NCBI GenBank assembly: GCA_003427395.1
Contig: BFEA01000210.1
Location: 576,771 to 640,770 of the forward strand
DNA length: 64,000 nucleotides
Origin: Chara braunii
Lineage: Eukaryota > Streptophyta > Charophyceae > Charales > Characeae
Direction: 5' to 3'
The number at the start of each line of letters is the position of its first letter. The stretch's first letter is position 1. Shown here one piece after another: positions 32,700 to 44,352 of this stretch. The notes under the pieces are model-generated. The model had not been told where the DNA came from. It searched no databases and worked only from the letters and a program-made list of their open reading frames with translations. Position numbers and translations under genes: made by a program.

Positions 32700-33015
32700 T
32701 TGGCCCTGCGGGGACGTTGGGCAGGGGTTGGGTATTATGTCGGAGGGCGCAGTGTCCCGACCCTTCGTTGTGTACCAGGTCACACTGCTCAGGTCCTTGT
32801 ACCAGGTAGCTGTCTCAGGGAACTTCACGGCGTACTAGCTGCTCAGAAAAACTCGGGTGGTACTCTATTGTGGGTTGATCCAGTTGATGTTTACCCTGGC
32901 AATATGAGGGGTTGCTCCACTGGCTTTGCATTGGTCCACGCAGGCTCGGCGCCCTGCTGTACAGCGGAGCACTACCGGTCTGTGGTCGTGGTAACCGTAG
33001 GGCTCGCCGAAGGAT
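32700..33015 (+). repeat. LTR-like repeat, inverted partner at 49,088-49,365
   Basis: The stretch GTCGGAGGGCGCAGTGTCCC and, about 200 bases later, a roughly 70-bp block (from CATTGGTCCACGCAGG through GGCGCCCTGCTGTACA to CTGTGGTCGTGGTA) are about 90% identical to the reverse complement of 49,088-49,365, with the same spacing. The middle is more diverged. It may be one LTR of a pair. The long plus-strand open frame here overlaps this repeat and is not convincing as a gene. Confidence 0.6.
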
Positions 33016-33139
33016 GCGGAGGTAGAGAGAAGTGGTTAACGGAAGGCATATATTTCACCAACTCTATAATGAAAAAAGTGTTATATATGTACAACGAAGG
33101 TAAACACATCCAACTGGGGATCCTACACTTCAAGATTTA

Positions 33140-34945
33140 CTTAGTTTTTTTTTTGACTTGTATCCGAGTGCATATTCGGTCTTTCGTTACCGAAACGCAC
33201 TTCGGGGTTTTCGAGATTTACCTAGTATTTTGGGGACTAATATCCGAGTGTTCATTCGGTGTTTTGTTACCGAAATGCACTTCCGGGTTTTCATGATTTA
33301 CTTAGTCTTTTGGGGACTAATGTCCGAATGCACATTCGGTGTTTCGTTACTGAAACACACTTCAGGGTTTTCAGAATTTACTCAGTTTTTCGGGGACTAA
33401 TATCCGAGTGCATTCGGTGTTTCGTTACCCAAACGCACTTTGGGGTTTTCAGGATATACTTAACTTTTTGGGGACTAATATCTAATTGCACATTCTGTGT
33501 TTCGTTGCCGAAATGCACTTCGGGGTTTTCAGGATTTACTTAGTCATTGTGGGGAGTTGTATCCGAGTGCACATTCGGTGTTTCGTTACCGAAACGCACT
33601 TCGGGGTTTTCAGGATTTACTCAGTATTTTGAGGACTAATATCCGAGTGCACATTCAATGTTTCGTTACCGAAACCCACTTCGGGGTTTTCGAGATTTAC
33701 TTAGTCTTTTGGGGATTAATGTCCGAGTGGACGTTCGGTGTTCCGTTACGGAAACGCACTTCGGGGTTTTCAGGATTTACTTCGTCTTTTTGGGGACTTA
33801 TATACGAGTGCACATTCGGTGTTTCGTTACCGAAACGCACTTTGGGGTTTTCGAAATTTACTTAGTATTTTGAGGACTAATATCTGAGTGTTCATTTGGT
33901 GTTTCGTTACCGAAACACATTTCGGGGTTTTCAGGATTTACTTAGTCCTTTGGGGAGTAATATCCGAGTGCACATTCGGTGTTTTGTTACCGAAACGCAC
34001 TTCGGGATTTACTTAGTCTTTTAGGGGACTTATATATGAGTGCACATTCGGTGTTTCATGACCGAAACACATTTAGGGGATTTTGGGATTTACTTAGTCT
34101 TTTATGGACTAATATCTGAGTGCATATTCGGTGTTTCATTACCGGAACGCACTTCGGGGTTTTCGGGATGTACTTAGTTTTTTTAGGACTAATATTTGAT
34201 TGCACAGTCAGTGTTTCGTTACTGAAACGCAGTTCGGATTTTTTGGGATTTACTTAGTATTTTGAGGACTAATGTCCGAATGCACATTCGGTGTTTCGTT
34301 ACCGAAACGCACTTCGGGGTTTTCAGGATTTACTTAGTTTTTTTTTTACTAATATCTGAGTGCTAACGCACTTCGGGGTTTTCAGGATTTACTTAGTCTT
34401 TTGGGGACCAATGTCCGAGTGCACATTCGGTGTTTCGTTACCGAAACACACTTCGGGGATTTACATAGTCTTTTGGGGACTAATATTCGAGTGCATATTC
34501 GGTGTTTCGTTATTGAAACGCACTTCGGGGTTTTTAGGATTTACTTAGTATTTTGAAGACTAATATCTGATTGCACATTCGGTGTTTCATTACCAAAATG
34601 CACTTCGGGGTTTTCGGGATTTACTTAGTTTTTTGGGGGAGTTGTATCCGAATGCATATTCGGTGTTTCGTTACCGAAACGCACTTCGGGGTTTTCGAGA
34701 TTTACTTATGTCTTTTGGGGACCAATATCCGAGTGCATATTCGGTGTTTCGTTACCGAAACGCACTTCGGGGTTTTCAGGATTTACTTAGTATTTTGAGG
34801 ACTAATATTTAATTGCACATTCAGTGTTTCGTTACCAAAACGCACTTCGGGGTTTTCGGGATTTACGTTACTTAGTTTTTTTTTGGAGTTATATCCGACT
34901 GCACATTCAGTGTTTCGTTGTCAAAACGCACTTCGAGGTTTTCGC
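33140..34945 (+). repeat. 80-bp satellite array, forward orientation
   Basis: About 22 head-to-tail copies of an 80-bp unit. Landmarks are ATATCCGAGTGCACATTCGG, GTTTCGTTACCGAAACGCAC, TTCGGGGTTTTC, GGATTTACTTAGT and TTTTGGGGACTA. The 80-bp period is direct from 33241 and 33321. Copies differ by roughly 5-20%, and a few are truncated. Because 80 is not a multiple of three, successive units change frame; the open frames are by-products of the repeat. Confidence 0.93.
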
Positions 34946-35838
34946 TAAGTAAAATTTCGAAATTTCAGTAGTGAAATTACGAACGAATGAGTGAATATTA
35001 TTTAAAAAAAAAACTAAGTAAAATCTCAAAATCTCGAAGTGCAATTTCAGTAACGAAATCCCAAACACACGTGCAGATATAACTTTGAAAACTGCTACGT
35101 AAAATCCTGAAATCCCGAAGTGCGATTTCGGTAGCGAAATCCCGAACACACTTGTGCATATAAGTTCAAAAAACGGCTAAGTAAAATCACGAAATCCAGA
35201 AGTGCAATTTCGGCAGCAAAATCCCGAACGCACGTGTGGATATAACTTCAAAAAACGCCTAAGTAAAATCACGAAATCCTGTAGTGCGATTTCGATAACG
35301 AAATCCCGAACACACGTGCGGATATAGCTTCGAAAAAACGGCTAAGTAAAATCTCGTAATCCCAAAGTGTCATTTCGTCCCGAACGCACGTGTGAATATA
35401 ACTTCAAAAAACGCCTAAGTAAAATCACAAAATCCCGAAGTGCGATTTCGATCACGAAATCCCGAACACACGTGCGAATATAGCTTCGAAAAACAGCTAA
35501 ATAAAATCCCGAAATCCCGAAGTGCGATTTCGGTAACGAATTCCCTAACGCATGTGTACATATAATTCGAAAAACGGTCAAGTAAAATCCTGAACTCCCA
35601 AAGTGCGATTTCGGTAGCGAAATCCTGAACGCACGTGTGGATATCGCTTCGAAAAACGGCTAAGTAAAATCCCGAAATCACGAAATCCCGAAGTGCGATT
35701 TCGGTATCGAAATCCCGAACGTACGTGTGGATAGAACTTCGAAAAACGGCCAAGTAAAATCCCGAAATCCCGGAGTGCGATTTCGGTAGCAAAATCCCGA
35801 ACGCACGTGTGGATATAATTTCGAAAAACACTAAGTTC
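34946..35838 (-). repeat. Satellite array, inverted and diverged
   Basis: About 11 copies of an 80-82-bp unit (AAGTGCGATTTCGGTA, CGAAATCCCGAACGCACGTG, TGGATATAACTTCGAAAAAC, GGCTAAGTAAAAT). Its reverse complement matches the forward satellite's TTACTTAG, ATATCC and CCGAAA...GCACTT landmarks. The orientation switches at about 34,945, giving a giant inverted repeat. This half is more homogeneous within itself and distinct from the forward half. Confidence 0.88.
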
Positions 35839-36028
35839 ACTTTAGAGAGTTGTTCGTCACATTAATGGACATTTCAGATTTCAAAACCACGAATTCGCAA
35901 AAGTCGATTCCGTCTTCACCAACGCAAAACACAAATTCGGGCTTAAAAACCACGAATTCGCTATCATTTCGCTAACAAGCTTCGCTTTCCAATTCGGCGT
36001 ATTTTCCGGGGTCCATTGGTCACGAGTG

Positions 36029-37350
36029 TCTTTCTGTAGAGTTATGAGTCTTAATCTTAAACCTTAGAGGTCTCTCTTTCTCATTCCCATCATTTTGAAT
36101 GAGTACACCACCAAGAGCTATTGGTCCCCCATCTACCTCGATGATGAAGGGTCTTCCGTCCTCATCATCGAAGAAAGACACTACGAGCGCTACTCCTTCA
36201 TCTTTTATTTTTTCTTGTAAAGTTTTTGCAGCAATCTATTTTTTCTCAGTCCATGATAAGTCAGTCTCTTGCCTTACCATCTTTCTTAGAGGCTCTGCAG
36301 GGGTAGCAAAGTGAGGAATAAAAATCCTCAAGAATCCACACATACTCAAGAAGCTTCTGACTTCTATCACTCGCTTGAAGGGAGGAGGCAAGTTCAAAAT
36401 TTTATCTATTTTCTTGGGATCGGGACTCCTACCCTTGGAGAAACATCTAAAAACCAAAATGTTTATCTCTGCTTGAAAGACAAGGGACTTTGGTCCACCG
36501 ACAGTCATATTATATTTTCAAAGTCTCTCTAGTACCATCTTTACCCTTTCAGCATGCTCCCAGATAAACTTTCTGACTCCATTAGCGACCAAAGTCTAGT
36601 CCCTTACAATGCGTCCGTTCACAGGGTTATCATCAGTATGACGACTGGTTATTTCAGAATAAATATCCTGCATGACTTGGATCATATCCCTTTGAACCAC
36701 TGTCATGCCAGTGGTCTAACCTAAAAGCACCACGCACATATGAATGAGACCACTTGGTGTGTGCATGACAGTCATTGACCGACTAGTAAGATAAATAGTA
36801 AACTGATCATAACCATAATATAAATCAATCAAAGAATAAATGCATCGAGCAGCAAAGGATTCAGAAAAAAAATCAACATTAGGGAGACTACCTGCATCCC
36901 GTACCATTACTGAGTTAAGTTTTTAAAGATTTTGTATCCATCTCAGTCCACCTCCTGGTTTCCAGAAACAAAATCACTGATTAGCATACGGTTCATCGGC
37001 AGGTTCAACAACATTAGAGACAATTTTCTTGCCAAGATGCTTTACCACATCTGCCTCTTCCTTCAGGGCATACTTGGTTGGTCTGTCATTTCATGGAATA
37101 TGATCAACTGTCCAGATTTTTGTCATCTTGATCATATTCACATCCGACAGCCCTCTCTCTTCATCATGAAAGGAGAATGCGTCAGAGAATTTCTTACATA
37201 CTTTGAAGATATAATGTTTCTCTTTAGGTAAGATAAATTGATTTGAGTCGATATTCATTGTGTCAAATATTTCCCTAGTGACTTTATTTTCTGGTTTTAC
37301 ATACTCCCTCAATGCTTTAATAATTCTCATTTCCTTTTTCAGTGCTTCAT
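36029..37350 (-). pseudogene. Ty3/gypsy pol, 5' half: reverse transcriptase and RNase H start
   Basis: Read right to left. 37330-37091 is a pre-RT segment with DEERGLSDVNMIKM and DHIPWNDRP. 36907-36716 is RT palm (VRDAGSLPNVD, IYSLIDLYYGYDQ, MTVMHTPSGLIHM). About 36650 has HTDDNPVNG, taken as the catalytic Asp pair. 36508-36236 holds GRSPDPKKIDKIL, EVRSFLSMCGFLRIFIPHF and AEPLRKMVRQ, the RT thumb/connection. RNase H begins at about 36200 (FIIEVDGGPIALGGVLIQ) and stops at 36029 with CAGAAAGA. The rest of RNase H and the integrase sit in the opposite orientation at 27,980-29,830, starting with the same eight bases in the same frame. Stops and frameshifts show it is dead. Confidence 0.86.
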
Positions 37351-38881
37351 CATAATCATTTTATATTAGGACCGTCATTTTCAACCCCTTGGGTTTGTAT
37401 TTTCTTTTTGAACCAACGAATATTTTCGTAAAAAATGATGAGTTGATGCAAACTTTAATTTTATTTTCCCACTCTTAGCAGTATAAACTTTTAAATCACG
37501 CACTCACACTACAAAGCATGACCGGTATAACCCTTTAAACAAAACACTCACACTACAGAGAAATGTGATTACTGTTGTACTAAATAACGCAATGTATTTC
37601 TCACATACTGTCCCTGAATGTGAGAATAAAGTTTGGTTGAAACCATTACGTCAACAGTGCATGAAATAGGCAGTAAGATCAGTTGAGCATATGTTGCAAT
37701 AGTCCTGCTGAAAAACATGCTCAAAACACAAAGAATGCATTGCGTCTTCAATCACTGCTGAAAAACATGCTCAAAACACAAAGAATGCATTGCGTCTTCA
37801 ATCACTGTATCCTTTGCAACAAGGATTTTGAACAAAAAAAATTATGAAAGAAAAATATTTAAAGCTTCGGGGCTTCTTAAGTCAAGCTCTGGTAATTTTC
37901 TTAACTTCTTAGCAGAAGTCCACTCAATATGCATAGGTCGCATGAGTCATCCTAATTTCAGTCCTTTAGATTAAGAAAATTAAAATTTTAACGGTAAGAC
38001 ATATCATACCCTCAATACTTTGTTAGCTGCATGAGTCATCCTAACTTGAGTCTTTTTCATCAAGAAATAGATAAGCAGAATGTGTGGCCAATTAAAAAAG
38101 TTCAAAAAACTTTCACCACTTTTATTTCAACATTGAGAACAGAAATGGTTTGCCAACCTTCCAAATCACTTACAATCCGAACTCTCTGAAGTTTTTTGAG
38201 AGAGGTATTACAACTTTAAAACCCTTTCGAAACTTGTAGAACTTTTTTAGAGAGGTGTAAAAACTTCAAAACTCTTCTATAACTTCCCCGTATACGGATT
38301 ATCATTATGTTTTCAAGTTCTCATATTATTTTTGTGGTCTGTTATTTCATTGTTCACGATACATTCATGATAGTCTCTTTGTTATTTTCAAACTAATTAC
38401 TATCATTTACTATTTTTTTATCACAACATTTTTTTAGCAAGACAAAATGGTAGGTTTTATGTCTTCAGGTTCCACATGTTAATGCCCAAACCTTTTTTAT
38501 TTGTCTGTCAAGTCCTCCATATTATGTCCCCAGTTTTGATTAATATATTCGAGATATTGGTGCCAATTGTGCATTCTTATTATTTGTTAGTCAAATCTTC
38601 TCTACTTTACCACTGATTTTAATCCTCATCCGATAGTTGACTAACAGTTGTTATACCCATGCTCATAAGTGGCCAAAACTTTCCATGCCTACAAGTTGAA
38701 AGGGATGGTCATCCGAGGCAAGGAGCTACATGATCCTATAACCTTCTGAGGTAAAAGATGATCATGCTTCAAAATAAATTATAATTTTTTGAATATAATA
38801 GGTTACCATTCGGGTGGCGCAGTTCATATAATAGATTACAGTCGTTTGTCCGGGCAGCCCGACCGTGCAAGAACCATGGAA

Positions 38882-38921
<40 letters not shown>

Positions 38922-40046
38922 GAAAAATAAACAACAACTTTTGCGTAAGGGTCACGTTAAAATTATTTACCAGATTTAAAATAAAAAACGATATATTTAT
39001 TTTTTTGACTAGGTACGACAAGTGGGCCCTGACTGCTTTGGTACCTAAGGTAATATTTTAATTGGAGTTGTCGTTATACCTTACCATATTGTAGATGTAA
39101 AGTTTTTTCGACCAAATGGTATTACAAACTAAGCAAGGGTTACTAAATGAAACTTTTCTAGTCCCTATTTCAAGTTACCATTTTTTTTTCAGATGCAACA
39201 TAAAAATAAAATGAATTTGCTAGATATTTAGTTGCTGAACTTTAGATTTTAAGCTTAAAATCAAGGAGTTGTTGGAGGGAGTGATACCTGCTAGAAACCA
39301 TGTCTAATATCCTTGAATCAACGATTAAATTATCCTCGAAGTCATTACTCAGTTTCAGATAGGAACAAATAGAATGACCGATTAGTCTTAATTATTAAAC
39401 ATACCCGAATCTTCTTCTATACTTACTGGTCTTTACATATATTAAAAAAAAACATATTGTATTCTTCCGCTACCAAATCAATGATGCGCTTGTAGTTTAA
39501 GCAACTTAGGGTTTACTCATACACATGGTAAAAAATATTGTATTGTTCAAATTCGAAGTAGTAAGGACATACTCACATTAGGTTGTTTATACAGAAACAT
39601 CACAAAATCAACAATCAGATCTAGTCATTTGAAAATGAGCACTCGATCTAGCCCTTAATATTACGATTTTAGATTTAGAAGGCTTAATGTGAGTACACTA
39701 TAACTCTACCAAAAGTGCGTCTTCTTCGACTTTGCACCAACGAGAGAGAGAGAAGGTTAATGGAGACCTTAATTTTCAGACCACTTGCCATGCCATCTAT
39801 ATGAAAACCATAGGGTCATTATTATCAAACTTGCCACCAATTCATAGAGTGGAGACCATACTAACTAACCGCAAAAAAAAAAAAAAAAAAGAATAAAAAA
39901 CATATAAAACATCAGGGGAAAAGTGCATTTTCATGAAATTTCGTCAATATCACAATTTCAGAAATCTTGAGAAATTTCAGAAATTTTAACAGAGGAAATT
40001 GTAATTCTCCAAATGACACAAAATTTGACACACACAAACCTTGAAC

Positions 40047-40102
<56 letters not shown>

Positions 40103-41290
40103 CCCCAAAAGTATAATTTCAGTTTTGGACTCGTTACCTAGGCCTGAAAATGGGGGTCCCCGTTAACCATTTGCTACGAGAGAGTATTGCTTTGACATTT
40201 CCATACAAATGCAGATCCAAAAATTCAAAGTCCTTCAGAAACGTTACACAATAATCTAGCAGTGTTTTTCACACATCGAGATTCTTCATCATGACTCTTT
40301 AACATGTTGGTCATTGGTCATGGAGTGAAGGCAAAAACATTGTGTTCTCCCAATGGGTACCGACCTACAAACGAATTAAAAAACATTAAAGTCTTTTAAA
40401 GTTTGCAAAACTTGGTTTTGTATCAAGAGAAGTATCATTGATTCACTTTTAGCTTGTTTTCCAAATGTTATTGATGATCAACAAATTTTATAGCATATAT
40501 AATGGTTTGATATACTGACACAATATAACATACAAGGCATCAAAACGCATACTTGACATATCATGATTGACATGAAACTTTTACCTATATTGGAACAAGT
40601 CACTATTTAATAACATTCTTGTATATGCAACTCTAAACAAAGTCATTTACTTGGGGCCAAATTTAAAGCACCAATTTGTCCGAGTCTATATTTTTAAATA
40701 GAAAAATACACCCCTCATGAGTCCGCCCAAATAAAACATTACTCCTACCAGATCGTACAGACTCAACTATTGTTTATCAATTGTTTTTACCTCTGATGTG
40801 GAATAATATTTTTTATAATAATTAAAATTGTCAAAATTGTAGTACCAAAAATCTTACAACCCCCAGATAACTCACACTTGGGTCTGGTCCAAAGCTGTGG
40901 GATATTTCTGTGTCCACTGGAAAAACAAACTTGGGTTCGACTTAACAGGTGGTTTAAGGTGCTCCAGTATAATGAAAAAAAAGGTACAATTCATTTGGTC
41001 GTACATATTTCCAAAGTTTAGTATGATTTTGTAACAATCTCATCCACTGCTAGTTGTCATACATATACATATATTTTTGATAGAAAAACAATATCAAACA
41101 AGATCAACATAATATTGCATTCAGAACCAGATACCCGACCAACTTACAACATTAAAGCTTATAGGTGATACCGGCGCGATCCAACTGGTTCGTTTGATGT
41201 ACCTATTGGAAGTCGGAGGACCCATAGTACTTGCCTAACCCGAAAGGGACCTAGTAATAGAAAAACACTGACAATCTCATCAATAGTGAT
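37351..41290. other. AT-rich region without a recognised gene
   Basis: Contains an exact 50-bp tandem duplication (37705-37754 and 37755-37804), a diverged repeat around GAGAGAGGT at 38190-38260, and long A runs at about 38885-38913 and 40048-40098 (51 A). The stretch at 38915-39000 (TTATGCAGAAAAATAAAC, ACAACTTTTGCG) resembles the inside of the MITE at 53968-54331, but clear ends are missing. Nothing else is supported. Confidence 0.45.
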
Positions 41291-41425
41291 GCCTTTGGAC
41301 TAACCAATATCCCTGCTAGATCCAACACTGCATGAACAATATGTTCGAAAAATTGTTTGATAGTTTTATAGCAGTCTACTTAGATGACATCTCAATTTTT
41401 AGTAAGACGCTAGATTAACATTGTC
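41291..41425 (+). pseudogene. Gypsy reverse transcriptase relic with YLDD motif
   Basis: After one missing T in an ATGCCTTTGGACTAAC block (family MPFGLTN), the frame reads MNNMFEKLFDSFIAVYLDDI and SIFSKTLD. This is the RT palm with an intact YLDD catalytic box (about 41382-41393). It belongs to a different gypsy lineage from the IDDN-type element at 36,029-37,350. Only about 45 residues remain, and the flanks are unrecognisable. Confidence 0.8.
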
Positions 41426-41427
41426 GG

Positions 41428-41455
41428 CGTGAATACCCTTACAAGGGTATTCACG
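41428..41455. repeat. Perfect 13-bp-stem hairpin
   Basis: CGTGAATACCCTT and AAGGGTATTCACG flank a 2-nt loop. It lies three bases after the RT relic breaks off, so it may mark a deletion or insertion junction. Confidence 0.9.
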
Positions 41456-42719
41456 CGTATATTTGCACATCGCACAAGTCGTACTTGAGACAGTATGAGA
41501 AGTCAGAACTTACGTAAGTATGACGTGGTCCACCCTCGACTTATTGAAGCCGAACGATGGGGCGTGTGAGGTGAGATTAGAGAGTGTGTGGACATGCTAA
41601 TTCAAGGCGCAAATGACTTTTCTTATACCAGATAGGGTTTAGCATAGTTGGTGACGAGTAACTGTGGGCCGAGCGCGGAGCCCGGTGACCGCACGATAGG
41701 AAGACACCGGTTTTTGCATTCAGTAAAATCCAGTTGGTAGCCCGACGTGCGGCCTTTGAAGTTTCTTTAGATGACCGTACGTTTGGCCGAACATATTTAT
41801 AAGGTTGTCCGGTAGTGTCAATGTTAACCTTAGACATAACATTTTCGGTTAAGGTGTTGAACTTCCAAGTAGCAGGTTTGGGGAACGAGGTCAGCGACCA
41901 GCGACGAAGGAGCGGCGAAGCCCTATGAAGGGAATTGACGGGTTGAGGGCTCGACGAAGTTATCCCGCTTCGTTTTGTTGCCAGCCTCAGTAACGGACCC
42001 GATTGGTAAATCGGAGGGATACCGGTAGACTTCCTCCTTTCCCTAGCCTTATCTCTTTTTTTTTTTTTAATTTTTTTTTTTTTTTTTTTTTTAATTATTA
42101 TTATTATTATTTTATCAGTCCCGACGCTGGTACTGAGATCGATCCGAGACCGGATTGGGTTCAGTTTAGTTGGTACAACCATAAGCTGAGGAAGGGCAGA
42201 TGATGGCTGGGGAATGTGACGCTCGCTAATTGCTGTCGCACTTTTTTTAGTCGGGCCTTTTCCGGTGACCAGAAAGCCAACAGGCTGTCACGCAGGGTTT
42301 TTGGATGTGTTTGTAATGAATAAAATAAATCAAATAAAGCAAATCCCTTCCTGTTGTGTGCGTCTGGCATCGAGAGAGACCCTTCAATTGCGGTCTTCGT
42401 CGGTCCCCGGTCTTAGGAATCTTTTATTTTGATTCAGAACAACAGAGAATCATGCTCATAATAATCATAAAATTATGGTGTGTCCTGCATGCATCAACTT
42501 TACCAATTTTCCGAATTTGAGAATTGTGACATAATTATAAAGAAATGCAATCATCAGCAAGGCAAAGCGAAGAGGCAAACCGACTTACTCGAGCAATGAC
42601 AAAGTTAAGTGAGGGAAGAATGAAAACTCATAATAGTCTCAAAGAGTACACATGTAGAGAGCATGGTCGGCACCAGTTAAGAGTCCTCACTCATCCCCCT
42701 GAATCGCTCACTCGATCTG
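41456..42719. other. No gene recognised
   Basis: The 201-codon minus-strand frame 41577-42182 runs through an A/T-rich microsatellite (42058-42112) and shows no domain. The rest, including a TGTCACGCAGG block near 42287 that is partly shared with 23,265, could be LTR sequence; this is weak. Confidence 0.3.
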
Positions 42720-43427
42720 TCAGTTTGCTATGCATTTCTTGTGCCTCGAACCATGTCTTCGTACTCTCTGACTCTGTGGCCTCCGGATGTAGAGCCACCT
42801 GAAGCCTGCGAGTTCCGAGCACTTCCAGCCAAGTCCCATGATACGGAAATCAACCATGGCGCATAACTCCTCCCGTAGTATAAGGAGATACGGCAGAGAG
42901 AAGATCCCTCGTCTGAGATGTGGGAACTCGGAAGGTTCGGTCATAGCCTCATAGTCAATTGTTACAGGGGAAATGTACCTCTTGGCTAGGTCCACCAAAT
43001 CACCCCAACAAGAGCCGTCTGTGAGAGTGAAGGGTACCGGAGGCTTGGGATAGTCGGTATAGAGCTTAGGTCCAAAGTTGTGAATCAGTTTGGTACCACT
43101 CGCGTTGAACACCTTCCCTCTCTCTTGAAGATACCGGGCTGCTGTGACCCAGACTGAATCGAAATACTCATGCGTCTCTTTCCCTTTCTTTACATAGAGT
43201 CTCAAGTCATGAATAGTTCCCTTGACGAACTCGGTGTGGACCATAAAAATGGATAGTCCACCTTGTCTGAAACCGTCTGCACTGACATACCGGTGTTTTA
43301 AGGCATCTCTTGAGGCTATCCTGTTGAGACTGGCCAGTACCGTCTCTTGGACTGGGAATGATTCGATTGCACTCATGTGCGGGTATTGGCCGATGAAACT
43401 GACTTCCCCGCTCTCTAAAGTGAACAA
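42720..43427 (-). CDS. Unrecognised 235-codon reading frame
   Basis: This is the longest domain-like open frame of the 36-57 kb region. It starts MFTLESGEVSFIG and contains SADGFRQGGLSIFMVHTEF, HDLRLYVKKGKETHEYFDSV, YISPVTIDYEAMTEP and FPHLRRGIFSLPYLLILREE. Its composition is that of a soluble mixed alpha/beta protein, not low complexity; the last 30 residues turn Arg-rich and may be read-through. No signal peptide, membrane segment or known catalytic motif is visible. It lies 2.6 kb downstream (minus sense) of a possible tRNA-iMet primer site and 5 kb upstream of a gypsy RT on the same strand. A gag or extra ORF of that retroelement is a reasonable guess. I do not recognise the family. Confidence 0.45.
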   Translation of the reverse strand: MFTLESGEVSFIGQYPHMSAIESFPVQETVLASLNRIASRDALKHRYVSADGFRQGGLSIFMVHTEFVKGTIHDLRLYVKKGKETHEYFDSVWVTAARYLQERGKVFNASGTKLIHNFGPKLYTDYPKPPVPFTLTDGSCWGDLVDLAKRYISPVTIDYEAMTEPSEFPHLRRGIFSLPYLLILREELCAMVDFRIMGLGWKCSELAGFRWLYIRRPQSQRVRRHGSRHKKCIAN

Positions 43428-43462
43428 TGTCTTGATATCTGGCAGAGTACAAGGGTTTTAAT

Positions 43463-43640
43463 CATTCGCTGATTGGATAACGGTTGAATGTTGACTGAAT
43501 AATGGTTGAATGCTGATTGAATAACAGATGAATGCTGACTGAATAATGATTAAATATTGATTGAATAACAGTTGATGCTAACTGAGTAATGGTTAAATGC
43601 TGATTGAATAACAACTGAATGCTAATTGATAGGAAAATTG
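43463..43640. repeat. Short-period repeat of TGAATAA/TGAATGCTGA
   Basis: About nine imperfect copies of a roughly 20-bp unit alternating GATTGAATAACnGtTGAAT and GACTGAATAATGGTTgAAT. Looser copies occur at 43860-43935. It borders the start codon of the 235-codon frame and could represent its upstream leader. Confidence 0.75.
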
Positions 43641-44093
43641 AATGCTGCTTGCTCTCTCGGTTTCGTCCCCTGATAGCATTAAACAACTACCCTTACATCC
43701 TATATCTGAGTATTGCCTTGTGATTCCTACTCTTCCAGTTCATCTTTTAGGCATTACTCAGTCTTTTCATTGAATATTCTCTCTTCTTCATTCTCACCGT
43801 TGGCTGCCAACAGCCTCTCGTGCTTGGTCCACTGCTTCAGCAAATGGGTAACGCGTTGCATTGATTGAATAGTAGTTAAGTGCTGGTTGAATATCGTTTG
43901 AATGACGATTGTGGATTGACTGAATGTTAGTGAAATGCCGATTTTCCAAGTTCTGATCGCTTGGCCTCAGAAGTACAGATCAAACTGTAGTTTACTGAGG
44001 GGTGCTTGACAATTAGAGGTACCTGTAGGATCGCGGGTTGCTGGGTGACATCCTGTTGCTCGGAACGCAAGTGTGACTTAGAGACCTTAATGT

Positions 44094-44352
44094 TCACTCG
44101 AGTCTCGCCCTAGCCTGTTCCACAGTTTCCAATAAAGATCCAGTACTGTGCAAATTGCCTTGACAATCGTAGAAATAAAATACGTACTCTATAAATTTTC
44201 TCTCGCCAACCATCCGAACTGCATGCTCCCTTTGGGTCTGATGGTACAACTTCATGTCCCAGCGCGCCTCTTCTTCCCATCTCTTTTCCTTGTCTCTGTT
44301 CGATATGCTCTTCATCACCAAGACTTCCTTTTCCCTCATCGTTCTCCTTCAC
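44094..44352 (-). CDS. Small charged reading frame, possible gag fragment
   Basis: Minus-strand frame of 81 codons (44339-44094) with RDKEKRWEEEARWDMKLYHQ, REHAVRMVGERKFIEYVFYF and LLETVEQARARLE. It is rich in Glu/Arg and helix-like. The shifted frame is also open, which weakens the case. It lies between the putative primer site at 46,050 and the 235-codon frame on the same strand. No family is recognised. Confidence 0.25.

Noticed and set aside
33158-34812. Series of plus-strand open frames with repeated FRYRNALRGFRDLL-like peptides
   Set aside because: They are the 80-bp satellite read in successive frames. The unit is not a multiple of three and the same peptides appear in several frames.
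33140-35838. CRISPR-like array
   Set aside because: Units are contiguous and diverged, without unique spacers between identical repeats, in a eukaryotic context. It is a satellite.
38810-39060. Second copy of the hAT-like MITE
   Set aside because: The inner A-rich segment is similar but terminal repeats and an 8-bp duplication could not be found, so it is not called as a feature.
41577-42182. 201-codon minus-strand frame as a gag-like gene
   Set aside because: Its N-terminal part is a translated A/T microsatellite (runs of Ile and Lys) and the rest shows no gag or zinc-knuckle motif.
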